From Chloroflexota bacterium (lineage in GTDB: Bacteria; Chloroflexota; Dehalococcoidia; GIF9; UBA5629): 6,313 nt of DNA. The DNA is taken from the NCBI GenBank assembly GCA_026389635.1, contig JAPLHM010000031.1, positions 1 to 6,313 of the forward strand, given 5' to 3'. The translations under genes were made by a program, and so were the position numbers. The notes under the pieces were generated by a model. It was given only the letters and a program-made list of their open reading frames with translations, was not told the origin of the DNA and searched no databases. Positions 1 through 5,810 of the stretch are shown one piece after another. Positions within the stretch are counted from its first letter, which is position 1. Every line of letters starts with the position of its first letter.

Positions 1-24
1 AACTTTACCGCAATGATCCCTGAA

Positions 25-978
25 TTAGAATCTTCCGCCTTTACGCCACTTGACTATCTCATTAGTTTTCTCAGCATCGCTAAGGTTGAAAGTCAGTGCG
101 CCGGGGCTTATTAATTTAATGTATTTGGTCAGGATATCGCCTGGCCCCACTTCAAAGAACGTGGTTATGCCGCGGGCAAGCATGGTTTCCACCGATTGCT
201 GCCATTTGATGCAATGTACTATCTGGCTTATCAGCTCTTCCTTGAGGGCTTCAAGTGAATTCATGGACTGGGCTGTTACGTTGGATACAATGGGTACCGT
301 CGGCTGTTCATATTTAAATTGTGATACGGCGTTTATCATGCCGTCCAGGGCAGGTTCCATCAATGAAGAATAAAAGGCGCCGCTGACTCTGACCGGCTGA
401 ATGCGCTTGGCTCCTTTTACATGGGCCAGCCTCCTGGCCTTGACCAATTTATGCTCGTCTCCGCTTATAACCATGTTTTCGGGCGCATTTATATTGGATA
501 GCTCAACCCCGGTTGTAAGGCACACACCCTCGACCGTGTCCTTGTCGAGGTCCATAATCTGCAGCATGCCTCCGGGCTTGCGCCGGCCTGCTTCATTCAT
601 GAGCCTCCCGCGCTCGCGTATCAGGCGGACGGCATCTCCGAGTTGCATCACGCCGGATGCTACCATGGCGGCATATTCCCCGCACCCATGGCCGGCCACC
701 AGTGTGGGCGTTGGAAGCGCTCCGCCGCTGATCTCTTCCCCTGCCTTGAGGCAGGCAATGCTGACGGTCATGATAGCTGCCTGGGCATTCATAGTCTGCG
801 CCAGGTCCTCTTCAGGGCCTTCAAAACAAAGCCTTGATAGCGGAAATCCGAGCGCCTTATCTACCTCGTCGAATACTTCCCTGGCGGAATTGTAGTGGAC
901 GTAAAAGTCGAGGCCCATTCCGACCTTCCTGGATTCCTGACCTGGAAACACGTAGGCCACTTTTACATCTTCTACCAT
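25..978 (-). CDS. fabD: FabD-family (malonyl-CoA:ACP transacylase-like) protein, probable pseudoenzyme
   Basis: This is a 317-residue protein, close to the usual FabD length (E. coli 309). FabD normally moves malonyl from CoA to acyl carrier protein in the cytoplasm. Family landmarks are present in order: FPGQ at 11-14 (the Gln is the oxyanion-hole residue in E. coli), AGHGCGEY at 95-102, RGRLMNEA with Arg123 (equivalent to malonate-binding Arg117), NINAPENMVISG, VSGAFYSSLM with Tyr203, and EVGPGDILT near the C-terminus. The catalytic residues are replaced: the nucleophile Ser of GHSxGE is Gly98 (codon GGG, 685-687), the catalytic His of the AFH motif is Tyr203 (TAT, 370-372), and the residue matching E. 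coli Gln250 is Lys258. FPGQGSQ is also altered to FPGQESR. The frame has no stop or shift, so this is not a simple pseudogene. It is third in the yceD-rpmF-fabD cluster, 43 bp after rpmF. The family call is firm; transacylase activity is doubtful. Confidence 0.9.
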   Translation of the reverse strand: MVEDVKVAYVFPGQESRKVGMGLDFYVHYNSAREVFDEVDKALGFPLSRLCFEGPEEDLAQTMNAQAAIMTVSIACLKAGEEISGGALPTPTLVAGHGCGEYAAMVASGVMQLGDAVRLIRERGRLMNEAGRRKPGGMLQIMDLDKDTVEGVCLTTGVELSNINAPENMVISGDEHKLVKARRLAHVKGAKRIQPVRVSGAFYSSLMEPALDGMINAVSQFKYEQPTVPIVSNVTAQSMNSLEALKEELISQIVHCIKWQQSVETMLARGITTFFEVGPGDILTKYIKLISPGALTFNLSDAEKTNEIVKWRKGGRF

Positions 979-984
979 CTAATT

Positions 985-992
985 CCCTCCTT
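985..992 (-). promoter_or_regulatory. Ribosome binding site of the fabD homologue
   Basis: The minus strand reads AAGGAGGG six bases before the ATG at 976-978. It is a near-ideal Shine-Dalgarno sequence. It fixes the start codon and suggests that this catalytically altered protein is still well translated. Confidence 0.8.
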
Positions 993-1021
993 GATTTACC
1001 AATCAGCTTGACGACAATATT

Positions 1022-1222
1022 TTATTTACCCTTCTTTTTTGGGCTTTTGATCTCCAACACTTCCCTGCCGTCGTAAGTACCGCATGCCGGGCATACCTGG
1101 TGAGGCAGCTTTGTACTGTGACAGCGGGAACACTCGATAAATGCTGTAGGCGTCTTCGCAAGGTGACTGCGCCTTTTTCCCTGGCGAGCTTTGGGGTATT
1201 TTTTCTTAGGAAGTGGTGCCAT
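1022..1222 (-). CDS. rpmF: 50S ribosomal protein L32
   Basis: This 66-residue basic protein is a structural component of the large ribosomal subunit. The start MAPLPKKKYPKARQGKRRSH is typical of bacterial L32. It is followed by a zinc-ribbon with Cys31-x2-Cys34 and Cys44-x2-Cys47 (CSRC ... CPAC), so this is the zinc-binding form. The C-terminus is lysine-rich. The ATG at 1220-1222 directly follows the TAA of the yceD gene with no gap. The likely Shine-Dalgarno AAGGAG lies inside the last yceD codons, about 12 bases before the ATG, so the two are probably translationally coupled. The order yceD-rpmF followed by a fatty-acid gene is common in bacteria, although plsX, often found here, is absent. 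Confidence 0.97.
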   Translation of the reverse strand: MAPLPKKKYPKARQGKRRSHLAKTPTAFIECSRCHSTKLPHQVCPACGTYDGREVLEIKSPKKKGK

Positions 1223-1732
1223 TTATATTTTATTCTCCTTTTCTGATTGTACTAATTTATTCCACCTGTCGTCACAAGGCTGGCTTACGTGACCGCAATT
1301 GCCACTGGCGAGCCCCTGGCCGCAGACAGGGCAGATGCCCGGGCAATCCGGCCTGCACAGCAGCCTGGTCGGTATCGCCATGATTATATACTGTCTGATT
1401 GCTTCTCTTAAGTCAAGGATATGATTATCGGCAATCGTAAATTCCTCAGGTGGCGGGTGAAGGTGGATGCCTGAAGTAATATCGATAACCGGTAAAAACT
1501 CCTCCTCCATTATAAACGAAATTTGCTTATTTGCTTCTCCCAGGCAGCGGGAACAGGAACCTTTGATATCGGTGGTAAACTTGCCGGCAGCGAGAATACC
1601 GCGGCTGGTACGGATAAGTTCGACCCTGCCCTTCAGGCGATTCTGGCCATTTTCGCCGGCCAGTTCGTCAATGTCATAATTTCGTTTCGCTCCGACCGGC
1701 TCCTTGAGGAGCTGGGCGACATTTATTTGCAT
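1223..1732 (-). CDS. yceD: YceD/DUF177 family protein (large-subunit rRNA accumulation factor family)
   Basis: This 169-residue protein matches the DUF177/YceD family, encoded next to rpmF in most bacteria and linked in E. coli and plants to 23S rRNA accumulation. The start MQINVAQLLKEPVGAKRNYD fits the family. Residues 33-66 contain the core with Cys60-x2-Cys63 (CSRC). The C-terminal part has the conserved cysteine-rich segment with Cys126, Cys130, Cys134, Cys137 and Cys146 (LCRPDCPGICPVCG ... NCGH), which probably binds metal. It is the first gene of the minus-strand cluster, with its ATG at 1730-1732 about 30 bp from a consensus -10 box. No clear Shine-Dalgarno precedes the ATG, and the leader would be only about 20-25 nt. 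The exact biochemical role of the family is not settled. The start is supported by the family N-terminus. Confidence 0.92.
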   Translation of the reverse strand: MQINVAQLLKEPVGAKRNYDIDELAGENGQNRLKGRVELIRTSRGILAAGKFTTDIKGSCSRCLGEANKQISFIMEEEFLPVIDITSGIHLHPPPEEFTIADNHILDLREAIRQYIIMAIPTRLLCRPDCPGICPVCGQGLASGNCGHVSQPCDDRWNKLVQSEKENKI

Positions 1733-1761
1733 AGCAGTAGATACGACTTCGAATTTGGCTC

Positions 1762-1790
1762 ATTATAAGTAGAGATACGTGTAATGTCAA
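1762..1790 (-). promoter_or_regulatory. Consensus sigma70-type promoter of yceD-rpmF-fabD
   Basis: On the minus strand, TTGACA (1785-1790) and TATAAT (1762-1767) are separated by exactly 17 bp (1768-1784). All 12 consensus positions match. Transcription would start near 1755, giving a leader of about 20-25 nt before the yceD ATG. No other promoter is evident in the short gaps of this cluster, so it probably drives all three genes. The -35 box lies partly inside an inverted repeat shared with the opposing promoter. Confidence 0.85.
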
Positions 1791-1822
1791 GGCAACGAAC
1801 GTAAGATCATACATGCCTTGAC
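1787..1822. repeat. Perfect 9-bp inverted repeat between divergent promoters
   Basis: GTCAAGGCA (1787-1795) and TGCCTTGAC (1814-1822) are perfect reverse complements separated by 18 bp. Each arm contains five bases of the -35 hexamer of one of the two divergent promoters, plus the four bases just upstream of it. Arm centres are 27 bp apart. The repeat could be a regulator-binding site, or could simply reflect two similar -35 regions facing each other. A terminator is unlikely, because the loop is long and no T tract follows. Confidence 0.6.
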
Positions 1823-1845
1823 TGGGCTCGATAAAAGGATTTAAA
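1818..1845 (+). promoter_or_regulatory. Probable promoter of rplI-dnaB cluster
   Basis: TTGACT (1818-1823, five of six consensus) is followed after 16 bp by TTTAAA (1840-1845, four of six). The -35 box is good and the -10 is weak. Transcription would start near 1852, giving a leader of about 35 nt before the rplI ATG. It is clearly weaker by consensus than the divergent minus-strand promoter. No other promoter candidate is as good upstream of rplI. Confidence 0.5.
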
Positions 1846-1886
1846 CTGTGCGGGCAAAAGAACTTGAGAGGAGTAAGACACAGGAT

Positions 1887-2339
1887 ATGAAAGTTGTATT
1901 TATTGAAGACGTTTCAACGAAAGAGAAGAAAGGTGATATCAGAGAGGTATCTAACGGATACGCGAGGAACTACCTGTTGCCGAGGGGCCTGGCGTTACCT
2001 GCAACTTCCGGTGCAGTGAAGGCCGCCGAGAAAATCTCCCAGGAGCGGGAGAGGAAGCGCGTGCGCCAGCATGATGAGTACACTGAGCTTGCCAGGCAGA
2101 TCGAAGGGAAAGAGTTGCGTTTCAAGGGCAAGGCCAGCTCAAAGGGCACTCTGCACGGGTCTATTACATCAGCCGACATAGCCGACAGATTATCCAACCT
2201 TATTAACGTTGACATCGATAAGAAAAAGGTGGCCTTGAAAAATTCGCTGCACAACGTCGGCGAATATGAGGTAGAAGTTGTTTTCACCAGGGATGCTACG
2301 GCCAGGATTATGGTCGTAATTGAGAGGGAAACGGCCTGA
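1887..2339 (+). CDS. rplI: 50S ribosomal protein L9
   Basis: This 150-residue protein (E. coli L9 has 149) binds 23S rRNA at the base of the L1 stalk. The start MKVVFIEDVSTKEKKGDIRE and the rRNA-binding segment NGYARNYLLPRGLA (23-36) are signature features. They are followed by the long connecting helix rich in Glu, Arg and Lys (about 41-75) and the C-terminal domain with GSITSADIAD and GEYEVEV. The frame is open from a GTG at 1848, but the ATG at 1887 is chosen because it gives the conserved N-terminus and because the GTG would precede the predicted transcription start. GAGAGGAG at 1866-1873 is the likely ribosome site, with a rather long 13-nt spacing. It is the first gene of the plus-strand cluster, 4 bp before dnaB; the rplI-dnaB pair is widespread in bacteria. 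Confidence 0.96.
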   Translation: MKVVFIEDVSTKEKKGDIREVSNGYARNYLLPRGLALPATSGAVKAAEKISQERERKRVRQHDEYTELARQIEGKELRFKGKASSKGTLHGSITSADIADRLSNLINVDIDKKKVALKNSLHNVGEYEVEVVFTRDATARIMVVIERETA

Positions 2340-2343
2340 AGCC

Positions 2344-3747
2344 ATGAGAGAAACCCTGCCACCGTATGACCTGGATGCCGAAGAAGCGGTGCTCGGCTCG
2401 CTGCTGATCGACAGTGAGTCTATCACAGAGATAGATACCATAGTAGGGGCCGAGGATTTTTTCAGCGAGCAAAACCAGTTCGTATTCGGGGCCTGTCGCA
2501 ATCTGTTCCAGCGCGATGAGGCCATAAACCAGATTACAGTGGCGCAGGAACTGATCAGGCTTGGGAAGCTGGACGAGTCAGGAGGAGCCGCGTACCTCAG
2601 TCATCTCGTGTCCATGGTACCAACCTCCCTGCATGTGCGGCACTACGCGCAAATAGTATACCGGTTGGCTACCATGCGCCGCCTCATCAGCGCGGCCGGG
2701 CAGATCGAGTCTATTGGATATAAGGCTGATCCTGATGTGGACCTCTCCCTGACGCGGGCAGAAGACATCATCTTTAAGCTCAGGACAAGGCAGGGGCGGG
2801 GCGAATTCATTCCCATCCAGGAGGCCCTCAACCGTTATTTTGAGGAGGCGGCACATAAAACTACCTATGACAAGGATATCCAGAGTGTACGCACAGGTTT
2901 TAAGGCCATTGACAATGCCCTCGGCGGGCTGCAGCGTTCCGAACTGGTTATCCTCGCCGCCAGGACCAGCATAGGCAAGACAAGCTTGGCCCTGAATATA
3001 GCCCGCAATGCAGCCGTAAATCAGAAGGCCTGCGTTGCCCTCTTCAGCCTCGAGATGTCCCGGCGAGAGATAATCCAGAGGTTATTATCGAGCGAAGCCA
3101 ATATTGAATCGCAGCATTTCAGGAAGGGACGTTTTTCTGACCTCGAGGAGCGCCTGCTACAACGTGACATAATCCCCAGGCTGGCGGAGACTTCCATATA
3201 TATCGATGACTCGCCCAACATGCGTATCAGTGAGGTCCGCAGCAAAGCAAAGAGGCTTCATCTGAAGTACAATATTGATCTGGTTGTCCTTGATTACATC
3301 CAGCTATTGAGGGGTGATTCCAGGAGCGATAACCGGGTGCAGGAGATGACCGAGATTACCCAGTCGCTCAAGGCGCTTGCGCGTGAACTGGATACGCCGG
3401 TGTTAGCCTTATCACAGCTGAGCCGCAATATCGAGCATAGACAGGAAGGCAAAAGATTGAAACAGCAGGTCAAACCCCAGCTCTCAGACCTGCGTGACAG
3501 CGGCAGCATTGAACAGGACGCAGATGTCGTGATGTTTATTCACCGGATGGATAAGATCTATCCAAATGAGACTGACTGGATCCGTGAGTTCGGGGAAGAT
3601 GAACCATATCCAAAGGGCATTGCCCAGATAATCATCGCCAAGAACCGCAACGGGCCCACGGGCGAAGTCTCCCTAAGGTTCATACAGGAAACAACCAAAT
3701 TCGATAACTTCGATAGCAGCGTGGTTGAGGTAGGGACTCTATATTAA
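2344..3747 (+). CDS. dnaB: Replicative DNA helicase DnaB
   Basis: This 467-residue protein is the hexameric ATP-driven helicase that unwinds DNA at the replication fork and binds primase. The N-terminal domain begins LPPYDLDAEEAVLGSLLID (5-23). The RecA-like domain follows a linker at about 150-180. Walker A is ARTSIGKTS with Lys212, and Walker B is VVLDYIQLLRG with Asp317. The DNA-binding/H4 segment is LSDLRDSGSIEQDADVVMF, and the arginine-finger region is IIIAKNRNGPTGEV. Two small oddities: the Walker A has Thr where Pro is usual, and the loop between NIEHRQ and LSDLR is several residues longer than usual. No intein is present. The ATG at 2344 is chosen over an in-frame TTG at 2320, because family proteins begin shortly before LPP. 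It lies 4 bp after rplI and 13 bp before the DnaD-type gene. No strong Shine-Dalgarno is visible, so translation may be coupled to rplI. Confidence 0.97.
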   Translation: MRETLPPYDLDAEEAVLGSLLIDSESITEIDTIVGAEDFFSEQNQFVFGACRNLFQRDEAINQITVAQELIRLGKLDESGGAAYLSHLVSMVPTSLHVRHYAQIVYRLATMRRLISAAGQIESIGYKADPDVDLSLTRAEDIIFKLRTRQGRGEFIPIQEALNRYFEEAAHKTTYDKDIQSVRTGFKAIDNALGGLQRSELVILAARTSIGKTSLALNIARNAAVNQKACVALFSLEMSRREIIQRLLSSEANIESQHFRKGRFSDLEERLLQRDIIPRLAETSIYIDDSPNMRISEVRSKAKRLHLKYNIDLVVLDYIQLLRGDSRSDNRVQEMTEITQSLKALARELDTPVLALSQLSRNIEHRQEGKRLKQQVKPQLSDLRDSGSIEQDADVVMFIHRMDKIYPNETDWIREFGEDEPYPKGIAQIIIAKNRNGPTGEVSLRFIQETTKFDNFDSSVVEVGTLY

Positions 3748-3760
3748 AGGTATAAAGGAT

Positions 3761-4483
3761 ATGGTAGACAACAATTTCAGGGGGTTCCTACCCAGGGTAG
3801 AAGTCACCCCTTTGCCCAACGTGTTTTTCAGTGAAGTGCTGCTGATTATTAATAGCCTTCTTGAATTAAAAGCCATCATGCAGGTATTTTTCCTGCTCAG
3901 CCGGAGGAAGGGTTACCCCAGGTTTATAAGTTTAGGCGAATTGAGCAGGAACACTGTGGTTGAGGGGGAGTTGCGCAAGATGACAGGCGATGCAGATGCG
4001 CTGCTTAGAAATGCACTTGAGTCGGCTGTGAAGCACGGAATATTGCTGCATATCCCTATAGACGTGGACGGCAAATCAGATGACGCCTACTTTATTAATA
4101 ACCAGGCCGAAAAGGATACGATTAGCAAAATTATGAGCGGTACTTTGAAGATACCAAGTGTGGAGGTCAGGGTCCAGGAAGAACCATCAGCTGAGCAATC
4201 CAGGGATATTTACAGCCTTTATGAGCGCAACATCGGTATGCTCACCCCTATTATGGCCGAGGAACTGCAGGAAGCGGAGCACCGTTACCCGCCGGAATGG
4301 ATACAGGACGCCTTTCGAGAGGCATTGAGGGCCAATGTACGAAATTGGAAATATATACACGGCATATTAAAGCGCTGGGACAGAGAAGGAAGGAAAGATG
4401 GAAAACCTGTCGGAGATTCTCAAAAAGAAGGAGATCCCGATAAATACATCCGCGGAAAATACGGCCACATGGTCCAGCGGTAG
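3761..4483 (+). CDS. DnaD-domain replication initiation/primosome protein
   Basis: This 240-residue protein has the architecture of DnaD: a probable winged-helix N-terminal region (about 20-120, with ELKAIMQVFFLLSRR and ALESAVKHGILLHIP resembling helix-wing segments), then the C-terminal DnaD/DnaB_2 domain (about 148-212). The hallmark of that domain is visible: Trp196-x-Tyr198-Ile199-x2-Ile202-Leu203-x2-Trp206 (NWKYIHGILKRW). In Bacillus, DnaD remodels DNA and helps recruit the replicative helicase before DnaI-type loading. Its position between the helicase and a DnaI/DnaC-like ATPase supports the same role here, by inference. AAAGG motifs precede the ATG at 3746-3750 and 3754-3758. The tail after residue 212 (ending KYIRGKYGHMVQR) is encoded in DNA shared with the next gene. 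N-terminal sequence similarity to DnaD is weak by eye; the C-terminal domain carries the assignment. Confidence 0.88.
   Translation: MVDNNFRGFLPRVEVTPLPNVFFSEVLLIINSLLELKAIMQVFFLLSRRKGYPRFISLGELSRNTVVEGELRKMTGDADALLRNALESAVKHGILLHIPIDVDGKSDDAYFINNQAEKDTISKIMSGTLKIPSVEVRVQEEPSAEQSRDIYSLYERNIGMLTPIMAEELQEAEHRYPPEWIQDAFREALRANVRNWKYIHGILKRWDREGRKDGKPVGDSQKEGDPDKYIRGKYGHMVQR
4386..4393 (+). promoter_or_regulatory. Ribosome binding site of the double loader gene
   Basis: AAGGAAGG lies 4 bases before the ATG at 4398, and the overlapping GAAGGA (4385-4390) is 7 bases away. This purine-rich site within the dnaD-like gene supports initiation at 4398, despite the long overlap with the upstream gene. 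Confidence 0.6.
4398..4483 (+). other. Dual-coding overlap of dnaD-like and loader genes
   Basis: The last 28 residues of the DnaD-type protein and the first 28 of the loader are read from the same 86 bp in different frames (+1 offset). Both ends look like flexible tails outside folded domains. The next in-frame ATG of the loader encodes Met81, beyond the Cys cluster, so starting there would delete the zinc motif. The overlap is therefore probably real and implies coupled translation. Confidence 0.65.
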
Positions 4484-5810
4484 TCCGGAGGAGTCCTCTG
4501 CCGTCAACCAGCAGGCCGCTACCTGCCCGGTATGCAGGGGGACGCGCTTCGTTCACCCCGCATTGCCCTCCGGGGAATCCGATTATTCGCGGTTGATACC
4601 ATGCATATGTGCCAGTAATGGTATCGATAAAAGAAGGATGGCACGGCTGCAGTCCATAAGTAATCTCGGCAGCCTTTCAAAACTGACTTTCGATAGTCTG
4701 CTGCCGTTGGGCCGGGGCGGCGACCCGGTTTCGCAAAAACTCTTTCAACTCGCCCTTGATGAAATTCGCAAGTTCGCAGAAAACCCGCAGGGATGGATTG
4801 TGCTGGTGGGGCCCGTGGGCAGTGGTAAAACACACCTGGCCTGTGCGGTTGCCAACTACCGCATAAGCATGGGGAGTTCCGTCTTCTACATCACGGTCGC
4901 GGAATTGCTTGATCACCTCAGGTCGGCGTATAGCCCCAGCAGCGACATTGAATATGATGAACTATTTGAGCAGATAAAGAACAGCCCCCTGCTCATACTT
5001 GATAACCTGAATTACTCTGCCACAACTGCGTGGTCCAGGGGCAAACTTGAACAACTGCTTGAACACCGCTTCAACGGCAGGTTGCCTACGCTGATAACTA
5101 CCGGTATGTCGGTTGAAGAGTTTAGTACTGATTATGCAGGTCACATAACTGACAAGGAGGTCAGCAAGGTTCTGATTCTAAAAAAAGAGTCATCCAGCCT
5201 GCAGAGCCTTGACAGCCTTGACCTTGAGCTGCTGAAGAATATGAGGCTTAGCAATTTCGATAGTAAACGTCTGAGCCTGCCCGAGGATGTCAGGCAGAAC
5301 CTGGATCAGGCCTACAGCATCGCGAGGGAGTTTGCCCGAGCTCCGCAGGGCTGGCTTATTTACCAGGGTTTAAATGGTTGCGGCAAGACGCACCTTTCCG
5401 CAGCTATAGCAAATGAGCTGCGCGAATCCGGCAAAGAAGTTCTCTTTATCGTGGTGCCGGACCTCCTGGACCACCTGCGGGCATCATTCGGACCTGAGAG
5501 CAGGGTGTCTTACGATGCGCTGTTTGAAAAAATAAAAAAGATCCCTGTATTGGTACTTGATGATTTCGGAGAGCATTCGGCCACTTCATGGGCCCAGGAG
5601 AAGCTGTACCAGTTGATTAACTACCGTTATAACGCCCGCCTGGCTACGGTTATAACCACCTGTCTCAATCTTGAAGAGATTGAAAACCGGGTCAGTTCGC
5701 GTATGGTTGACCCCAGCATAAGCCTGGTGTTCAACATAATTGCGCCCGATTACAGGGGCGATATTAAGACCGCGAAGACGGGGCGGTCACATCCGAGGAC
5801 TAAGAATTAG
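4398..5810 (+). CDS. Tandem DnaC/DnaI-type AAA+ helicase loader (double ATPase domain)
   Basis: This 470-residue protein is about 1.5 times the length of a normal DnaI or twice DnaC. Residues 1-40 are polar. A Cys cluster follows (Cys43-x2-Cys46 ... Cys69-x-Cys71), as in DnaI/DnaC-like N-terminal zinc modules that contact the helicase. Two AAA+ domains follow. Domain 1 (about 98-265): Walker A GPVGSGKT with Lys144, and Walker B LLILDN with Asp202-Asn203. Domain 2 (about 287-456): Walker A GLNGCGKT with Lys330, Walker B VLVLDD with Asp388-Asp389, and arginines Arg431 and Arg435 (NRVSSR). The Walker A-to-B distance is 58 residues in both copies. Domain 1 has Asp245 and His249 where domain 2 has these arginines. 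The protein probably loads DnaB, the helicase encoded two genes upstream, onto origin or fork DNA; that is inferred from family and context. IstB-type transposition helpers are related, but no transposase is present. Confidence 0.88.
   Translation: MENLSEILKKKEIPINTSAENTATWSSGSPEESSAVNQQAATCPVCRGTRFVHPALPSGESDYSRLIPCICASNGIDKRRMARLQSISNLGSLSKLTFDSLLPLGRGGDPVSQKLFQLALDEIRKFAENPQGWIVLVGPVGSGKTHLACAVANYRISMGSSVFYITVAELLDHLRSAYSPSSDIEYDELFEQIKNSPLLILDNLNYSATTAWSRGKLEQLLEHRFNGRLPTLITTGMSVEEFSTDYAGHITDKEVSKVLILKKESSSLQSLDSLDLELLKNMRLSNFDSKRLSLPEDVRQNLDQAYSIAREFARAPQGWLIYQGLNGCGKTHLSAAIANELRESGKEVLFIVVPDLLDHLRASFGPESRVSYDALFEKIKKIPVLVLDDFGEHSATSWAQEKLYQLINYRYNARLATVITTCLNLEEIENRVSSRMVDPSISLVFNIIAPDYRGDIKTAKTGRSHPRTKN
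5154..5186 (+). other. Candidate slippery site with Shine-Dalgarno-like element (possible -1 frameshift)
   Basis: Seven consecutive A's (5180-5186) are phased A AAA AAA G relative to the reading frame (CTA AAA AAA GAG). This is the X XXY YYZ arrangement of -1 slippery heptamers. AAGGAGG (5154-5160) lies 19 nt upstream. A -1 shift would add eight residues and stop at TGA 5210-5212, yielding about 271 residues ending just after AAA+ domain 1. I find no strong hairpin downstream, and the spacing is longer than the roughly 10 nt of E. coli dnaX, so support is partial. Confidence 0.25.
5205..5222 (+). repeat. Tandem 9-bp repeat in the interdomain linker
   Basis: AGCCTTGAC occurs twice head-to-tail and is followed by CTTGA. 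It encodes SLDSLDLEL in the linker between the two AAA+ domains. It suggests slippage-driven expansion of a flexible linker; no further function is evident. Confidence 0.6.

Larger units (their letters stand above)
4689..5810 (+). repeat. In-frame tandem duplication of the AAA+ domain
   Basis: Two copies begin at FDS (Phe98 at 4689; Phe287 at 5256) and are in register from PQGW (Pro130; Pro316) onward with an exact 186-residue offset. By hand alignment, about 50 of about 110 residues are identical from PQGW through the LITT/VITT sensor-1 strand and the EE that follows it. Shared blocks include GKTHL, LLDHLR, YDxLFExIK and KLxQL. The DNA has diverged substantially, so the duplication is old. 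The Cys cluster was not duplicated. Confidence 0.9.

Noticed and set aside
50..1076. Several plus-strand open frames opposite fabD and rpmF (50-373, 401-895, 643-837, 834-1076)
   Set aside because: They lie antisense to clearly conserved genes and their translations show no recognisable domain; they are shadow frames.
1787..1822. Inverted repeat as a bidirectional terminator
   Set aside because: The 18-bp loop is too long, the stem is only 9 bp, no T tract follows on either strand, and it sits between divergent, not convergent, genes.
1848..1886. GTG start giving L9 a 13-residue extension
   Set aside because: L9 proteins start at MKVxFxEDV, and the GTG precedes the transcription start predicted from the promoter at 1818-1845.
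2320..2343. TTG start for DnaB overlapping rplI by 20 bp
   Set aside because: It would add eight residues not expected in the family; the ATG at 2344 gives the normal distance to LPPxxxxAEEAVLG.
4398..5810. IstB-like transposition helper within an IS21-type element
   Set aside because: There is no istA-like transposase, no terminal inverted repeats and a conserved replication-gene context; the protein is better explained as a helicase loader.
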